Shown one piece after another: positions 20,401 through 32,100 of a stretch of DNA of 64,000 nt. The position numbers and the translations under genes were made by a program. The stretch's first letter is position 1; every line of letters starts with the position of its first letter. The notes under the pieces are model-generated. The model was not told where the DNA came from. It did not search any database and saw only the letters and a program-made list of their open reading frames with translations. Source of the stretch: Stigmatella ashevillena. Its GTDB lineage: Bacteria > Myxococcota > Myxococcia > Myxococcales > Myxococcaceae. Location of the stretch: NCBI RefSeq assembly GCF_028368975.1, contig NZ_JAQNDM010000002.1:1364001-1428000 (forward strand). Direction: 5' to 3'.

Positions 20401-23400
20401 AGTCGCTGGCGAAGCATGCACTGCCAGAGCTTCAGGCCGAGGGCCCCTCTCTGCCAGTGGAGGTTCGCTATCAAGGCGGGCAGCGACAGGCGCGCCAGGT
20501 CATCCATGTTCCACCCGCGGAGGCCTTGGCCATCACGGAGCCTGCCTTCCGAGAGAATGGCATCTACCTGGTGACCGGCGGCGCGGGTGTCCTGGGCTAC
20601 GAAGTGGCCAAGCATCTGGCCAAGCGGTACCGTGCCCGGCTGATATTGACGGGGCGCTCTCCCCTGGATGATGAGACGCGCCGGAAGCTGTCCCAACTGG
20701 AAGAGATGGGGGCAGATGCCGTCTATCTCCGTGCGGACGTGGCCTCGCGCAAAGACATGGATCACTGCTTGGCGTATGCCAAAGCCCGCTTCTCCGGGCT
20801 CCACGGCATCATCCATTGCGCGGGTCTGCTGAAGGAAGGAACGCTCGCCAGCAAGAGCCTTTCAGATTTCGAGGCTACCCTCTCCGCCAAGATTCAGGGC
20901 ACGTTGACGCTTGACCATGTGACCCGGGCAGAGCCCCTCGATGTCTTCGTCGTCTTCTCCTCTGTGTCCACGTTGATTGGTACGGCGTTGGCGTCCGATT
21001 ACGCCACTGCCAACCGGTTCTTGGACAGCTTCGCCAGCCAGCGAGCGTCTCTGCAACAGCGTGGCCTGCGCCACGGGCAGACACTCTCTATCGGCTATCC
21101 CTACTGGCGTGAGGGTGGCATGCGGATGTCCACGGAGAAGGAGGCCATGGTCACCCAGGCGACAGGCATGGAGCCTCTTTCCATCTCGCATGGCCTTCAA
21201 GCCCTGGAGACCGCTGTCGGGCTTGGCCGACGCCAAGGCCTATCTCATGTCGTGACTGGATTTGGAAAGCTGGAGAAGATGCAGAGGGCCTTCCAGAGCG
21301 CCCCCCCCCAGGCTGCCTCCGGATCGTCTCATGTCCCCACGGCGGTGCCACCCAAGCCTCAATCCAGCCCAATCCACCGAGAGAAGCTCGAGGGGAGGCT
21401 CACAGCCGATCTCGCGAATATCGTGGTGAAGATCCTCCGGCTGAAATCTTCCGTGGACGCAAGGGCTGATCTGTCTGGGTATGGGTTCGAGTCGATCACC
21501 ATTGTTGAGTTCATTCAGGAGCTCAACACCCGGTATGGGACAAAGCTTTCACCCGCTCTCTTCTACGAACACCGAACCCTCGAGAGCTATGCACGCTTGC
21601 TTCTCGAGGAGCACGCTTCCAACGTTCTTCGGGCCTATCCAGATGCCGCTCCTCCAGCGGAGAGCATCCTCTCCCCTCCCTCCGTCTCTCCTTCAGAGAC
21701 TCTCCCTCGCGCTCCCCTGCCTGCCGTCCCCGTGAAGAGTGCGGCACTGCCTCTGGCCGAAGACATCGCCGTCATCGGAATGGCCGGCGTGTTCCCAGGC
21801 TCTCCAGACCTTGAGACGTTCTGGCGCAACATCGTGTCTGGCAAGGATCTCGTTGGCGAGATTCCGCGGGAACGGTTCAATTGGGAATCCTTTCATGGAG
21901 AAGCCGTTCCCGAGGACCGGCGCATCACGAGTTCACAGGGCGGGTTTATCGCGGATGTCGACCGTTTCGATCCCCTCTTCTTTGGGCTCTCACCTCTCGA
22001 AGCAGAGGTGATGGACCCACAGCAGCGTCTCTTTCTAGAAACGGTTTGGCGAACCCTCGAGGACGCGGGCTATAAGCCAGAGGCACTCTCTCAGCAAAAG
22101 ACAGGCGTTTTCGTCGGCGTCTCCAACGTCGACTACCGGGACGTGCTCGCGGCAGCAGGGCGGTTGTCCGAGGTGTACATCACCACAGGGCTGTCCACGT
22201 CGCTGGTGGCCAACCGCATCTCCTATTTGTTCGATTGGCGAGGTCCCAGCGAGCCTGTGGACACAGGGTGCTCCAGCTCGCTGGTGGCGCTGCACCGCGC
22301 CGTGGCCGCGCTCCATTCCAGAGACTGCACCGCAGCCATCGTGGGCGGCGTCAACCTGCTCCTCAGCCCCACGCCCTTCATCGCCTGCAGCCGGGCGGGC
22401 ATGCTGTCTCCGGACGGCCGGTGCATGACCTTTGACAAGCGCGCCAATGGTTATGTGCGCGGCGAGGGAGCAGGGGCTGTACTGCTCAAGCCCCTTTCCC
22501 AGGCCATCGCCGATGGAGATCGCATCCATGCCCTCATCCGGGGAACCGGCGTCAACCATGGTGGCCATGCGCAGGGGCTGACCGTCCCCAATCCTCGGGC
22601 CCAATCGGAGGTGCTCATCTCCGTGTATGAAAAAGCAGGCGTGGATCCCGCCACGCTCGGCTACATCGAGACGCACGGAACAGGAACCTCCCTGGGAGAC
22701 CCTGTCGAGATCAGTGGCTTGCGAAAGCTCTTCTCTCACTTCCACGGCAACCCGCCGCCAACGAGAGCCCGCTGTGGACTCGGGACGGTCAAAACCAATA
22801 TTGGCCATCTGGAGTCCGCTGCCGGCATTGCCGGGATCATCAAGGTGATCCTCTCCTTGAAGCACCGCACCCTCCCAGCCAGCCTGCACTGTCAGGAGCT
22901 GAACCCGTTCATGTCCCTCGCGGACAGCCCCCTGTACGTCGTGAAAGAGACGCAGCCCTGGGAGCCTCTCCTCGACCAACAGAGTCAGGTCCTGCCCCGC
23001 CGTGCGGGGGTGAGCTCTTTCGGATTCGGCGGGGTGAACGCGCACGTCCTGCTTGAAGAGTACGCAGGGCCACCCGTGGCCCAGTCCTTCCCTCCGGCCA
23101 GCAAGGACGGGAGGGAGCTGATCGTTCTTTCCGCGAAGGCCCTGGACCGCTTGACCGAATCCGCCAAACGGCTGGCCTCCTTCCTCCAACGCGATGAAGC
23201 ACGCGCTCTTGCGCTGCCTGACATTGCCCACACATTGCAAGTTGGCCGACGCGAAATGGAACACCGGTTGGCCATCGCCACGGGCTCCGTGGAAGAGCTG
23301 AGCCAACGCCTGGAAGACTTCGTCGCAGGCCGGAAGCATGCCGACATCGTCACCGGCCGTGCTTCAACGGAAGGGCACACCCTCCGGATGCTTGGGGAGA

Positions 23401-26090
23401 GTGATGAAGGCAAGGCATTCCTGAACAGCCTGGTGCGGAAGGGCGCGCTCATGGATCTGGGGCGGCTCTGGACACAGGGAACCTCCCTGCCCTGGTCCAT
23501 CCTGGGCGACTCCCAGTCACGTCGGCGTATCTCCCTGCCTGGGTATCCGTTTGCACGCTTGCGATGCTGGGCCTCGCCAGACGGGAGTTCCTTCCCCGTC
23601 CCCACAGCACCTGCCATCTCCACAACGAACATTGCCTCTGCCCCTGCCCCTGTTCCTCTGCCGTCCCCTGTTCCTCCGCCGCCCCTTGTTTCGCGCCCAA
23701 ATGCCCGACCAGAGGATCTGCACGAAGCAGTTTGCGAGTATCTACAATCCGTGATCGCCCAGGTGCTCAAGCTCACACCCGGCAACATTGATGTCGAAGC
23801 ACCCTTCCCGGACTACGGCATCGATTCACTGGTGGCCGTGAACATCGTCAAGTTCATGGAGCCTGCCTTCGGCACCCTTCAGCGCGCTCTGCTCTTCGAG
23901 CACGTCTCCATCTCCTCTCTGGCTGCATTCCTCGTAGCGGAGCACCAAGATCGATGCGCGGCATTGCTGGCGCCCAACGCCACAGCCGAACCCATGGCAC
24001 AGCCACCGGCATCCCCTCCGGAGTCTGTCCCCGCGCCTCAAGTCTCCGCGCCGAGCACTCGGCCGCACGGTAAAACACCTCTTCATCCGACGGTCCCAGC
24101 CTCGACGGACATCGCGATCATCGGCATGGCCGGAATCTTTCCGGGCTCCCGAGACCTCAAGACGTTCTGGCGCAACCTGGAGGAATGCCGGGATCTGATC
24201 AGCGAAGTTCCCCCAGACCGGTTCGACTGGCGAAAGCACTTCGGAGACTCGAAGCGTGAGGCGCACAAGAGCATCACCCGGTGGGGCGGATTCATCGATG
24301 AGGTTGACCGGTTCGATCCGCTCTTCTTCAACATTTCCCCGCGTGAAGCGGAGTTGATGGATCCCAAGCAACGCATCTTTCTCGAGGTGGTCTGGAAGAC
24401 AATCGAGGATGCGGGATACCGCCCGTCACGGCTCAGAAAAACGAACACGGGCGTCTTCGTGGGAACGACGAGCATGGACTACTATCAGGTCCTCCACGAC
24501 GCCCAGGTCCATGACGACGCCTATGCCCCCACGGGTCTCGCGCCTGCCGTGCTGGCCAACCGTGTCTCCTTCCTGTTGGGCCTTCATGGCCCCAGTGAGC
24601 CCGTGGATACGGCCTGCTCCAGTTCTTTGGTGGCCCTCCACAACGCCGTCAGAGCCATCCAGACGGGCGACTGCGACATGGCCCTAGCCGGTGGCGTCAA
24701 CGTCCTGCTCACCCCGGACTTGTTCGTGGCCTTCAGCCAAGGCGGCTTCATGTCTCCAGACGGGCGGTGCAAATCCTTCTCGCGGCGGGCCAACGGCTTC
24801 GTCCGCGGCGAAGGAGCAGGCGCCGTGCTGCTCAAGCCCCTCCACCGCGCCATCGCGGACGGGGACCACATCCATGGCATCATCAAGGGTTCAGGCGTCA
24901 ATCATGGAGGTGAGGTGCAGTCCCTCACGGTTCCCAATCCCTGGGCACAGGCAGAGCTCATCTCCAAGGTGCTCGACCGGGCAGGCATCGATCCCGAGAC
25001 CGTTGGCTATATCGAGGCGCACGGGACAGGAACCGCCCTGGGAGATCCGATCGAGGTGAACGGTCTTGAGCGCGCCTTCTCGCACGTATTGAAGAAAGAG
25101 GGGCGCGCACCGAGCCGGACGGGCTACTGCGGCATTGGGGCGCTCAAGAGCAACATCGGCCACCTGGAGGCCGCCGCAGGCATCGCGGGGGTTATCAAGG
25201 TTCTGCTGGCCATGAAGCACCGCCAACTGCCAGGCATCGTCCACCTCGAAGCGGTCAACCCGGACATCCAGCTTCAAGGCAGTCCTTTCTACCTGCTCGA
25301 GCAGACCCGCCCTTGGGAGCCGCTGAAAGACGCCCAGGGACAACCTCTCCCCCGCCGGGCTGGCGTCACATCGCTTGGCTTCGGTGGCTCCAATGCGCAC
25401 ATGGTGCTGGAGGAGTTCCTTCCTCCTTCAGAGGACGCGCACCCCCCTTCCGCTCCCCATGAACCCCACCTGTTCGTTCTCTCCGCCAAGACCGGCTCCT
25501 CGCTGCGTGAGCAAGCTGCGAACCTGTTGGCCCATCTGATGGAAGGGCGCATCAGCGATGAGAACCTCGCGGACATCGCCTGGACCCTCCAGGACGGGCG
25601 GGATGCCATGCCTGCACGATTGGCCGTGGTGGCCCGGAGCACCGAGGAGCTGAGAGCCCGGTACCAGGAGTGGCTGGAAGGAAAGGCCTCCGGACAGAAC
25701 GTGCTGATGGGGACCGTACCGTCCAAGCGTGGCTCGAAGAAGCCAGCCTCGAATGGACACACCAGCGATCCGAGGTTGGAAGCGGCCCTGGCCAACCGCG
25801 AGCTTCTCACCCTCGCAGCGCTGTGGACGTCTGGAACGGACATTCCCTGGGAGTCGCTGCATCCCACGGGAGGACGGAGACGTGTTCAGCTGCCCACCTA
25901 CCCATTCGCCCGCGACCGGTATTGGCCTCAACCCGTCCTGCAGTCAGCGCCTCCCGTCCCCGCCTCTCCGGTGGGGGCACGTCCGGAAACGCCGCAATCT
26001 GGCGCGAAAGAAGACCTGCGAGAGCTGCTGCTTCAGCTCAAGCGTCGAGAACGCTCGGTTGACGACGTCGCACGCCTTTTGAAGAGCTGA
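17460..26090 (+). CDS. trans-AT PKS protein C: docking-ACP, KS6-KR-ACP, KS7-ACP, KS8-docking
   Basis: Third assembly-line protein (2876 aa), with a TTG start 33 nt after protein B and GGAGAG just ahead of it. Residues 1-~37 (EILEKFLQKKLSREEALALL) look like an N-terminal four-helix-bundle docking half. An ACP (~17640-17900, GLGSADL) follows and completes the KS5 module. Then KS6 ~18010-19300 (Cys356), KR ~20550-21260 (GGAGVLG), ACP ~21370-21630 (GFESI), KS7 ~21750-23070 (Cys1604 in DTGCSSS), ACP ~23710-23960 (GIDSL), KS8 ~24100-25430 (Cys2386) and a C-terminal docking half (LRELLLQLKRRERSVDDVAR). All three KSs keep the full Cys-His-His set. The KS7 module has no reductive domain and should leave a beta-ketone. 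The KS6 KR lacks the usual Asp motif (LKE), so its stereotype is unclear. KS8 hands over to the KR-ACP at the start of protein D. Confidence 0.96.
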   Translation: MKTTNTPQAHTREILEKFLQKKLSREEALALLKSRPSTPENPTPVPTETSGNLALAPGELPAPRGISLEEAATNYLTRHMAALGKGTRPERNFMELGLGSADLMALNTQLEQDLGIDLVPTVFFNHSSIGRLANHLATTFPEQLTQALLKGRQEAPPSAPTPEPIAPPPPSFSPEEKTQSTLGVREDDIAIIGMAGMFAQSPDLESFWSNLTSEKALIEEVPLSRWDPAPWYDPSQSRPDTIACKWGSFVPDVDKFDPLFFHISPREAEVMDPQLRLLLQTLYNTAEDAGCLRTLRGSRTGMFVGACFRDYNEEMLRLGLSVGPHDGTGNAATMLANRPSFFFDLKGPSLTVDTACSSSLVALHLACQALRRGECEMAFAGGVNLILSPRHYLHFSAMKALSPTGRCHTFDSSADGYVPGEGVAAVLLKPLAQALQDGDPIHAVIKGSAVNHGGYTNSITAPSPAMQAELLLEAWKDAGIEPETLSYIEAHGTGTRLGDPIEVDGLKLAFSRHTTKQRFCALGSAKAHLGHTEAAAGIAGIIKVVLSMQHGLIPTMPGFRELNPYIKLDGSPLYINEKPKAWLTAVGLPRRSGVSSFGFGGANAHVVLEEYVRPRESEVPAIPQPFPFSAQDHKRLRELAEKFHSRLSSQTSLSLLETAHTLQTGRDELPARLVIIARSQTDLLDGLTAFLEARETTSPLLVRLQEGSPVLLRPEEASAQGAVEKLAGRWLLGEQVIWPLLSNDSTPQRVSLPTSTFARERYWLEGQSAAAAETVPVSPPPLQPPAAPELAWFKTEWSPASLTGLADTQEPLGTVLLFIPSGFDSAPLEGNLREAKSSTGLVRVRPGAQFRCIGPHDYEIAPGKAEDYERLLTALADEGIRFGHILFNWAESPRFETPSALLASLDEALQQSVYPLVHLTQALLSRRKGERVKLLCVHPTGEGTVSAHHEALAGFARAVTASAPWLTFRILGIEESGTAHESLAKHALPELQAEGPSLPVEVRYQGGQRQARQVIHVPPAEALAITEPAFRENGIYLVTGGAGVLGYEVAKHLAKRYRARLILTGRSPLDDETRRKLSQLEEMGADAVYLRADVASRKDMDHCLAYAKARFSGLHGIIHCAGLLKEGTLASKSLSDFEATLSAKIQGTLTLDHVTRAEPLDVFVVFSSVSTLIGTALASDYATANRFLDSFASQRASLQQRGLRHGQTLSIGYPYWREGGMRMSTEKEAMVTQATGMEPLSISHGLQALETAVGLGRRQGLSHVVTGFGKLEKMQRAFQSAPPQAASGSSHVPTAVPPKPQSSPIHREKLEGRLTADLANIVVKILRLKSSVDARADLSGYGFESITIVEFIQELNTRYGTKLSPALFYEHRTLESYARLLLEEHASNVLRAYPDAAPPAESILSPPSVSPSETLPRAPLPAVPVKSAALPLAEDIAVIGMAGVFPGSPDLETFWRNIVSGKDLVGEIPRERFNWESFHGEAVPEDRRITSSQGGFIADVDRFDPLFFGLSPLEAEVMDPQQRLFLETVWRTLEDAGYKPEALSQQKTGVFVGVSNVDYRDVLAAAGRLSEVYITTGLSTSLVANRISYLFDWRGPSEPVDTGCSSSLVALHRAVAALHSRDCTAAIVGGVNLLLSPTPFIACSRAGMLSPDGRCMTFDKRANGYVRGEGAGAVLLKPLSQAIADGDRIHALIRGTGVNHGGHAQGLTVPNPRAQSEVLISVYEKAGVDPATLGYIETHGTGTSLGDPVEISGLRKLFSHFHGNPPPTRARCGLGTVKTNIGHLESAAGIAGIIKVILSLKHRTLPASLHCQELNPFMSLADSPLYVVKETQPWEPLLDQQSQVLPRRAGVSSFGFGGVNAHVLLEEYAGPPVAQSFPPASKDGRELIVLSAKALDRLTESAKRLASFLQRDEARALALPDIAHTLQVGRREMEHRLAIATGSVEELSQRLEDFVAGRKHADIVTGRASTEGHTLRMLGESDEGKAFLNSLVRKGALMDLGRLWTQGTSLPWSILGDSQSRRRISLPGYPFARLRCWASPDGSSFPVPTAPAISTTNIASAPAPVPLPSPVPPPPLVSRPNARPEDLHEAVCEYLQSVIAQVLKLTPGNIDVEAPFPDYGIDSLVAVNIVKFMEPAFGTLQRALLFEHVSISSLAAFLVAEHQDRCAALLAPNATAEPMAQPPASPPESVPAPQVSAPSTRPHGKTPLHPTVPASTDIAIIGMAGIFPGSRDLKTFWRNLEECRDLISEVPPDRFDWRKHFGDSKREAHKSITRWGGFIDEVDRFDPLFFNISPREAELMDPKQRIFLEVVWKTIEDAGYRPSRLRKTNTGVFVGTTSMDYYQVLHDAQVHDDAYAPTGLAPAVLANRVSFLLGLHGPSEPVDTACSSSLVALHNAVRAIQTGDCDMALAGGVNVLLTPDLFVAFSQGGFMSPDGRCKSFSRRANGFVRGEGAGAVLLKPLHRAIADGDHIHGIIKGSGVNHGGEVQSLTVPNPWAQAELISKVLDRAGIDPETVGYIEAHGTGTALGDPIEVNGLERAFSHVLKKEGRAPSRTGYCGIGALKSNIGHLEAAAGIAGVIKVLLAMKHRQLPGIVHLEAVNPDIQLQGSPFYLLEQTRPWEPLKDAQGQPLPRRAGVTSLGFGGSNAHMVLEEFLPPSEDAHPPSAPHEPHLFVLSAKTGSSLREQAANLLAHLMEGRISDENLADIAWTLQDGRDAMPARLAVVARSTEELRARYQEWLEGKASGQNVLMGTVPSKRGSKKPASNGHTSDPRLEAALANRELLTLAALWTSGTDIPWESLHPTGGRRRVQLPTYPFARDRYWPQPVLQSAPPVPASPVGARPETPQSGAKEDLRELLLQLKRRERSVDDVARLLKS

Positions 26091-26135
26091 GCTCTCCTTG
26101 GAACCCCGAACAACCGCCTTGCCCCCGTTGGATCC

Positions 26136-29100
26136 ATGAATCTCGACAAGCGGCAGATCCTCCACCAAGTGGAGAGTGGTGAGCTGGACATTGAGACGGG
26201 CGTGGAGCTTCTCTCCCGCCTGATGAGCAGCGGCACGCCCGCTTCCCGCCCGGAGCCCGCTGCCCCTGGCCCAGCTCATGAGCACGTCTATTTTGAAGCG
26301 TGCTGGACGGCGGCGGCGGCACCGACAGAGCGCTTGGCTCCGGGACAGCGCGTCCTGGTCACCGGAGAAGGTGCAGCCTCTTTCGAGGCGCTTCGGCTGG
26401 CGCTCGCAGGGCACCAGAGCGTGTTCGTCACGCGGGCCGCTGCCTTCCGCCAGGTGGCCAGCGGCCATTATGAATTGGATCCGGCGAGCCCGGGCGACTG
26501 CGCGAAGCTCATGGCCCAGCTCGCGCAGGAGGGCTTCTCGCCCACCCACGTGCTTCACCTGTGGCAGGGCGGCGCATCGGACCCCATCGATGAGCCGGGC
26601 CTGCGAAGCCAACTGGAGTCAAGCGTCCTGCCGGTGTTCGCCCTCGTCAAGGCACTGCTCGGCCAGGTGCCGAAGCATGACGTCTTCCTGCTCTCGGCGG
26701 CATTGGGACGAGGAGGGGCCGCCGCATGCTCCGCCGTCGCCGGTTTCCTGAGCGTGGCGGCCCAGGAGAATCCAAGGCTGCGAGGCAAAGCGCTCCATCT
26801 GCCAACGGCCTCTTCCGCCGCAGAGCGCACGGCCAGCGAGCTGCTTGTCACAGAACTCTCGAGCGGCACGTCGGCCGATCTCGAAGTGCGCTACAGCGCA
26901 GGTCAGCGTCAGCTCCGCAAGCTCACGGAGTTCTCTCGGCCGTCAAACACCGGCTCCAAGCCCCTGCGCAAAGGTGGTGTGTATCTCATCACTGGAGGAG
27001 CGGGCGGGCTCGGTTTGCTGTTTGCGCGCCATCTGGTGGATGAATGCGGCGCCCGGCTCGTCCTGACGGGACGCAGTCCGCACCCCTCGGCCCACCAGCA
27101 AGCCGCCTTGCGCGAACTCGAGGCCCGTGGCGGACAGGCACTGTACTGCCAGGCGAATGTCACCTCGCTGACCGACATGGAGCGCGTGGTTCGGACGGCC
27201 AAGGAGCACTTCGGACGGCTCAGCGGTGTCATCCACGCCGCCGGCCTCATCGAAGATGCCTTCATCATCCGGAAGGAGATCGACTCCTTCCGCCGGGTCT
27301 TGGCGCCCAAGGCATATGGCGCACTCGCGCTCGATCAGGCCACCCGCGAAGAGCCTCTCGACTTCTTCGTCCTTTTCTCCTCCACCGCTACCTTGCTTGG
27401 GCGAGCGGGCCAGGGGGACTACGCCGCAGCGAACTTGTTCATGGACGAGTTCGCAGCCACGAGAAATGCCCTGACGCTCCAGGGGCAGCGCTCCGGCCAC
27501 TCCGTCAGCATTGCCTGGCCTCTGTGGCAAGGCGGTGGAATGACCATCACGGAGGAGGACCGTGAGGCCCTGACACGCTTGGCGGGCATGGACGTCCTGT
27601 CCACCGAAGCGGGCCTCGCCGCGTTCTCGGACGCCCTGCGAAGCAACCGGTCTCATGTGGCGGTTCTCTACGGTGATGCGCCGCGCATCCGCCCATTCGT
27701 CGAGCGCCGGACGGCCCAGCGCGCATCTGCCTCCTCTGGCCCTTCGCAGGCTCGCGGCCATGTGGAGCGAGAGGTCCTGTTGCGCGGTGCGCAGGAGTAC
27801 TTGCTGGACCTCCTCTCGCGTGAGACGCGCCTCCCCCGTGAACGCATTGATGTCTCCCAAGGCCTGGACTCCATCGGCCTGGACTCGATGCTCATCAACC
27901 GGCTGAATCTGGTGCTTGAGGACGGATTTGGTGCGCTCTCGAAGACGCTCTTCTTCGAATACCAGAGCATCCAAGAGCTCGCCGCCTACTTCGCTGACAA
28001 CCACGCCTCGGAGCTGGCCACCGTCCTGCGCATTGCTCCCACCGCCGCAAGCGCCCCTTCTCCTTCCGGCAGCCTCCTCTCTAAAACGGAATCCTCTTCC
28101 ACCGCAGCGCCCTCCACACAAACCCAGGAGGCGTCCGCGCCCGCTCGCGATGGAGACATTGCCATCATCGGCGTGAGCGGCCGGTACCCCGATGCCGAGA
28201 ACCTCCCCGAGTTCTGGGAGAACCTGTCCTCGGGACGCAACAGCGTGGGACATGTACCAGCGGAGCGTTGGGATCTCTCGCGCTATCCCGGCCTGGAGCT
28301 GACAGCCCGCGAGCGCCAGGGGCTTCAATGGGGCTCCTTCCTCCGGGAGGTGGATGCATTTGATCCGCTGTTCTTCAACATCGCTCCGCGAGATGCGGAA
28401 CTGATGGACCCGCAGGAGCGCCTCTTCCTGGAGACGGCCTGGGCCTCCCTGGAAGACGCGGGCTACTCGCGGCAGGAGTTGCATCGTACCTGCCGCGAAG
28501 GCGATGAGACCCGCGTCGGGGTTTTCGCAGGCGTTACCTTTGGCCAGTACCAAGGCATTGGCGTCGAAGAGTGGGGAAAGGGCAACTACATCAGTCCTGG
28601 CTCCTCCTACTGGTCCATCGCCAACCGCCTCTCGTATGTGCTGAACCTGCACGGTCCCAGCATGCCGGTGGACACCGCCTGTTCCTCTTCCTTGACCGCC
28701 GTGCACATGGCCTGTGAGAGCTTGCGCCGCGGAGACTGCAAGATGGCCATCGCGGGGGGGGTCAATCTGAACATTCACCCCGCGAAGCACGTGGCCTTGG
28801 CCCGGCTGAAATTCCTGTCCACCGAGGGCAAGTGCCGGGCATTTGGCGAGGGGGGCGATGGGTACGTTCCCGGCGAGGGCGTGGGTGCCGTGGTGCTCAA
28901 GCCCCTCGCGCAGGCTCGCGCGGATGGCGACCACATTTATGCCGTCATCAAGGGCAGCACCATCAACCACGGAGGGAAGACCAACGGCTACACCGTTCCC
29001 AATCCCAACGCGCAGGCGAGCCTCATCTCGCGAGCCTTGCAAGATGCGCATGTGGATGCGCGCACCATCAGCTACGTGGAAGCTCACGGGACGGGGACTT

Positions 29101-32100
29101 CGCTGGGAGACCCCATCGAACTCACAGGTCTGAACAAGGCCTTCCGTGCCCATACACGCGACAAGCAGTTCTGCGCGCTCGGCTCGGTCAAGACCAACAT
29201 CGGGCATCTCGAGTCCGCCGCGGGCATCGCCTCGCTGACCAAGGTGCTCTTACAGTTCCAGCATCAGCAGCTCGCCCCCTCCCTCCATGCGGAGACGCTG
29301 AACCGGAACATCGACTTCAACTCCTCTCCCTTCTTCGTGCAGCGCGAGTTGGGTCCTTGGAAGGTCCCCTCCACGGCGGCAAGCCCCCGGCGCGCGTCCA
29401 TCAGCTCCTTCGGGGCGGGCGGGGCCAACGCACACCTCATCATCGAGGAGTACGTCGCGCCTCGCATCGACGAGGTCACCTCGGCAGGGACCGAGTTGGT
29501 GCTGTTATCCGCGAAGAACCCCGAGAGGCTGCGGGTCTATGCAGCCCGGCTCAAACAGCACCTTCAGAGCCAACTGACATCGTCCAGCGCCCCTCTCTCT
29601 CTGAAAGACATCGCCTTCACACAGCAAGTAGGCCGGGAGGCGCTTGAGGAGCGTCTGGCGTTGGTGGTGGAGAGCGTCGACGAGCTTGTGGCGCGGCTGG
29701 CGGACTTCGAGGAAGGCCGGGCTGGCGGAGCCCTGGTCTTTACTGGACGCGTACCGGAGGACCGCGCCTCCAAGGCGCTGGACGTATCTCGCACCGTGGA
29801 GTTCATCCAGCGCAAGGATTGGACATCCCTGGCCCGGTTGTGGATCGAAGGCCATTCCGTCCCATGGGGCGAGGCCTTCCGTGATCAGCATCGTCACCGT
29901 GTTCCCCTGCCGTCCTATCCGTTCGAGCGCAAGCGCTTCTGGGTCCCTTTGAGTGACCGCAGCACCGGAATGGTTCATACAGCGCCCTCGCTCGCCCCCA
30001 TGCTGGATCGGGTGGTTCCCAGCCTGCGCGGAGCCGTCTTCGAAAAGACGTTCCGCGCCGATGAGCGCCTGCTGCGGGACCACCATGTCCAAGGGACGCC
30101 CGTGTTGGCCGGGGTGGCCCAATTGGAGATGGTGCGTGAGGCAGCCGAGGCCGCAGGGGGAGGCTCAGAGGTCTCGGTGCACGACGTGGTATGGCTCTCT
30201 CCCGTCAAGATCTCGCCCGAGGCGGGGTTGGTGCGGCTGACACTGGAGCCCCGCGAGGAGGGAGCTTCCTTCGAGATGACCCTGCCGGGGGCCGCAGTCA
30301 CCTGCTCTCGTGGACAGCTGCGCTTCCAGGATCCTGCGTCCGTGAAGCTTCCCCCTCAGGTGGATCTTCAGGCCCTCCGAGCCCGGTGCCAGCGGCGAAT
30401 CGGCAAAGAGACGCTGTACGCGGGATTCCGGTCCGTGGGGATCGAGTACGGCCCCTCGTTCCAGTGCGTGGAGGACCTCTGGGTGCAAGGCCGCGAGGCC
30501 TTGGGTGAGCTTCGCCTGGCCCCTGAGTTCCTCCAGGACTCAGAGCGCTATGCGCTGCCTCCCCCGCTGGTGGATGCCGCATTGCACACCTTGCAAGGCT
30601 TGCTCTCCGCTGATGCAGGGGACGGCGGCGCACAGACCCTCATCCCGTTCTCCGTGGCGGAGCTGATGGTCTACGGACGCCTCCCCGCCCGCTGCTTCTC
30701 CTACGCTCAGCTCAGCGAGAGCAACCCGGCCAGTGGTGTGGCTCGCTTCAATGTCGCCATTCTGGACGAGTCCGGGCGGTGTCTCGTCGTCATCAAGGAC
30801 TTCACCGCGCGCAGGCTTCGGCCGGTGCAGGAGACCCCTCCAGCCCCCACTTCCACCCCCACCCCCACTTCCGAGCTGGGCATTCTCTATCAGCCGCGCT
30901 GGAAGCCGCAGCCTCTCGCCTCTTCCGGAAGAGCGCCCCGACCAGAAGGTAGAACGGTGCTCATCTTCACGCACGCGAATGATTGTGGGCTGGGAGACGC
31001 CCTCGCGGAACTTCATGGCACACACCGCACCGTCCGGGTCGGGCTGGGAGATATGTGGAGCGACGAGGGCCCCAACCGCCGGGGCATCGACCAGCGCAAC
31101 CCACAGCACTATGGGCGGGTGCTCGCGGAAATCGGCGATCTGTCCGCCGTCTACTTCCTGGGGGGCATGCAATCGAAGCGCTACAGCTCCCATGACTTGC
31201 GGCAGCTGGATCGAATGGAAGAGCGAGGGGTCTTCTCGCTCCTCCGCCTGACCCGACTCCTCGCCGAACGCCCCCCCAGTGGCCTCCAGCTAAAAGTCGT
31301 CACCAACGACGTTCACCACGTACGGGACGGCGACACGGCCCACAACCCCTTCGCCGCCGCGCTCGTGGGCTTTACCAAGGTCCTCTCGCGCGAATTCAGC
31401 CAGCTTCGGGTCACTTGCATCGATGTGGCCAGTGCCGAGCTCAGCGAGGGCGGCAGCTCCGCGGAAGCAGTGCTGCACGCCCTGGCGGAGGAGCCCGGAG
31501 AGACGGCGGGCCTCCAGTGGGCGCTCCGTGAGGGACGGCGCTTCGTGCAGACGCTCGAAGCCGTGGAATTGCCAGAGCCCCTTGCGCCGACCCTGCCGCT
31601 GATCGAACGAGGGGTGTACCTCATCCTCGGCGGGGCGGGCGGTCTCGGCCTGACGGTCTCGGAGCACCTCGCCCGGAAGTACCGCGCGCGCCTTATCCTC
31701 GTGGGCCGCAGTCCCCTGCGTGAGGACATCCAACAGCGCATCCAGGCCATCGAGGCTCTCGGCGCAGAGGTGCTCTACCTCCAAGCGGATCTGAGCGATC
31801 TGGATTCGATGCGGGGCGTCGTTCGCGAGGCGAGACACCGCTTCGGCGCCATTTCTGGCGTCATCCATTCGGCCATCGTCCTGCGGGACGGAATCATCGG
31901 CCGGATGACGGAGGAGCAGCTCCGCTCGGCCCTGGCCCCCAAGACACGGGGCATGGTCATCCTGAACCACGTTCTGGAAGCAGAACCGGTTGACTTCCTC
32001 GCCTTCTTCTCCTCGGCCATCTCCTTCACGGGAGCTGCCGGCCAAGCCAACTACGCCGCGGCTTCCACCTTCGAGGACAGCTTCGCCCTCTACCTCGACC

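Noticed and set aside
21750-23960. KS7-ACP7 as a beta-branching module
   Set aside because: The ACP lacks the Trp that marks beta-branching ACPs (GIDSLVAVNIV), and no HMG-synthase or ECH genes are in the window.
26943-29207. 754-aa minus-strand open frame
   Set aside because: Shadow of PKS D; composition biased, no family motif, and no independent ribosome site.
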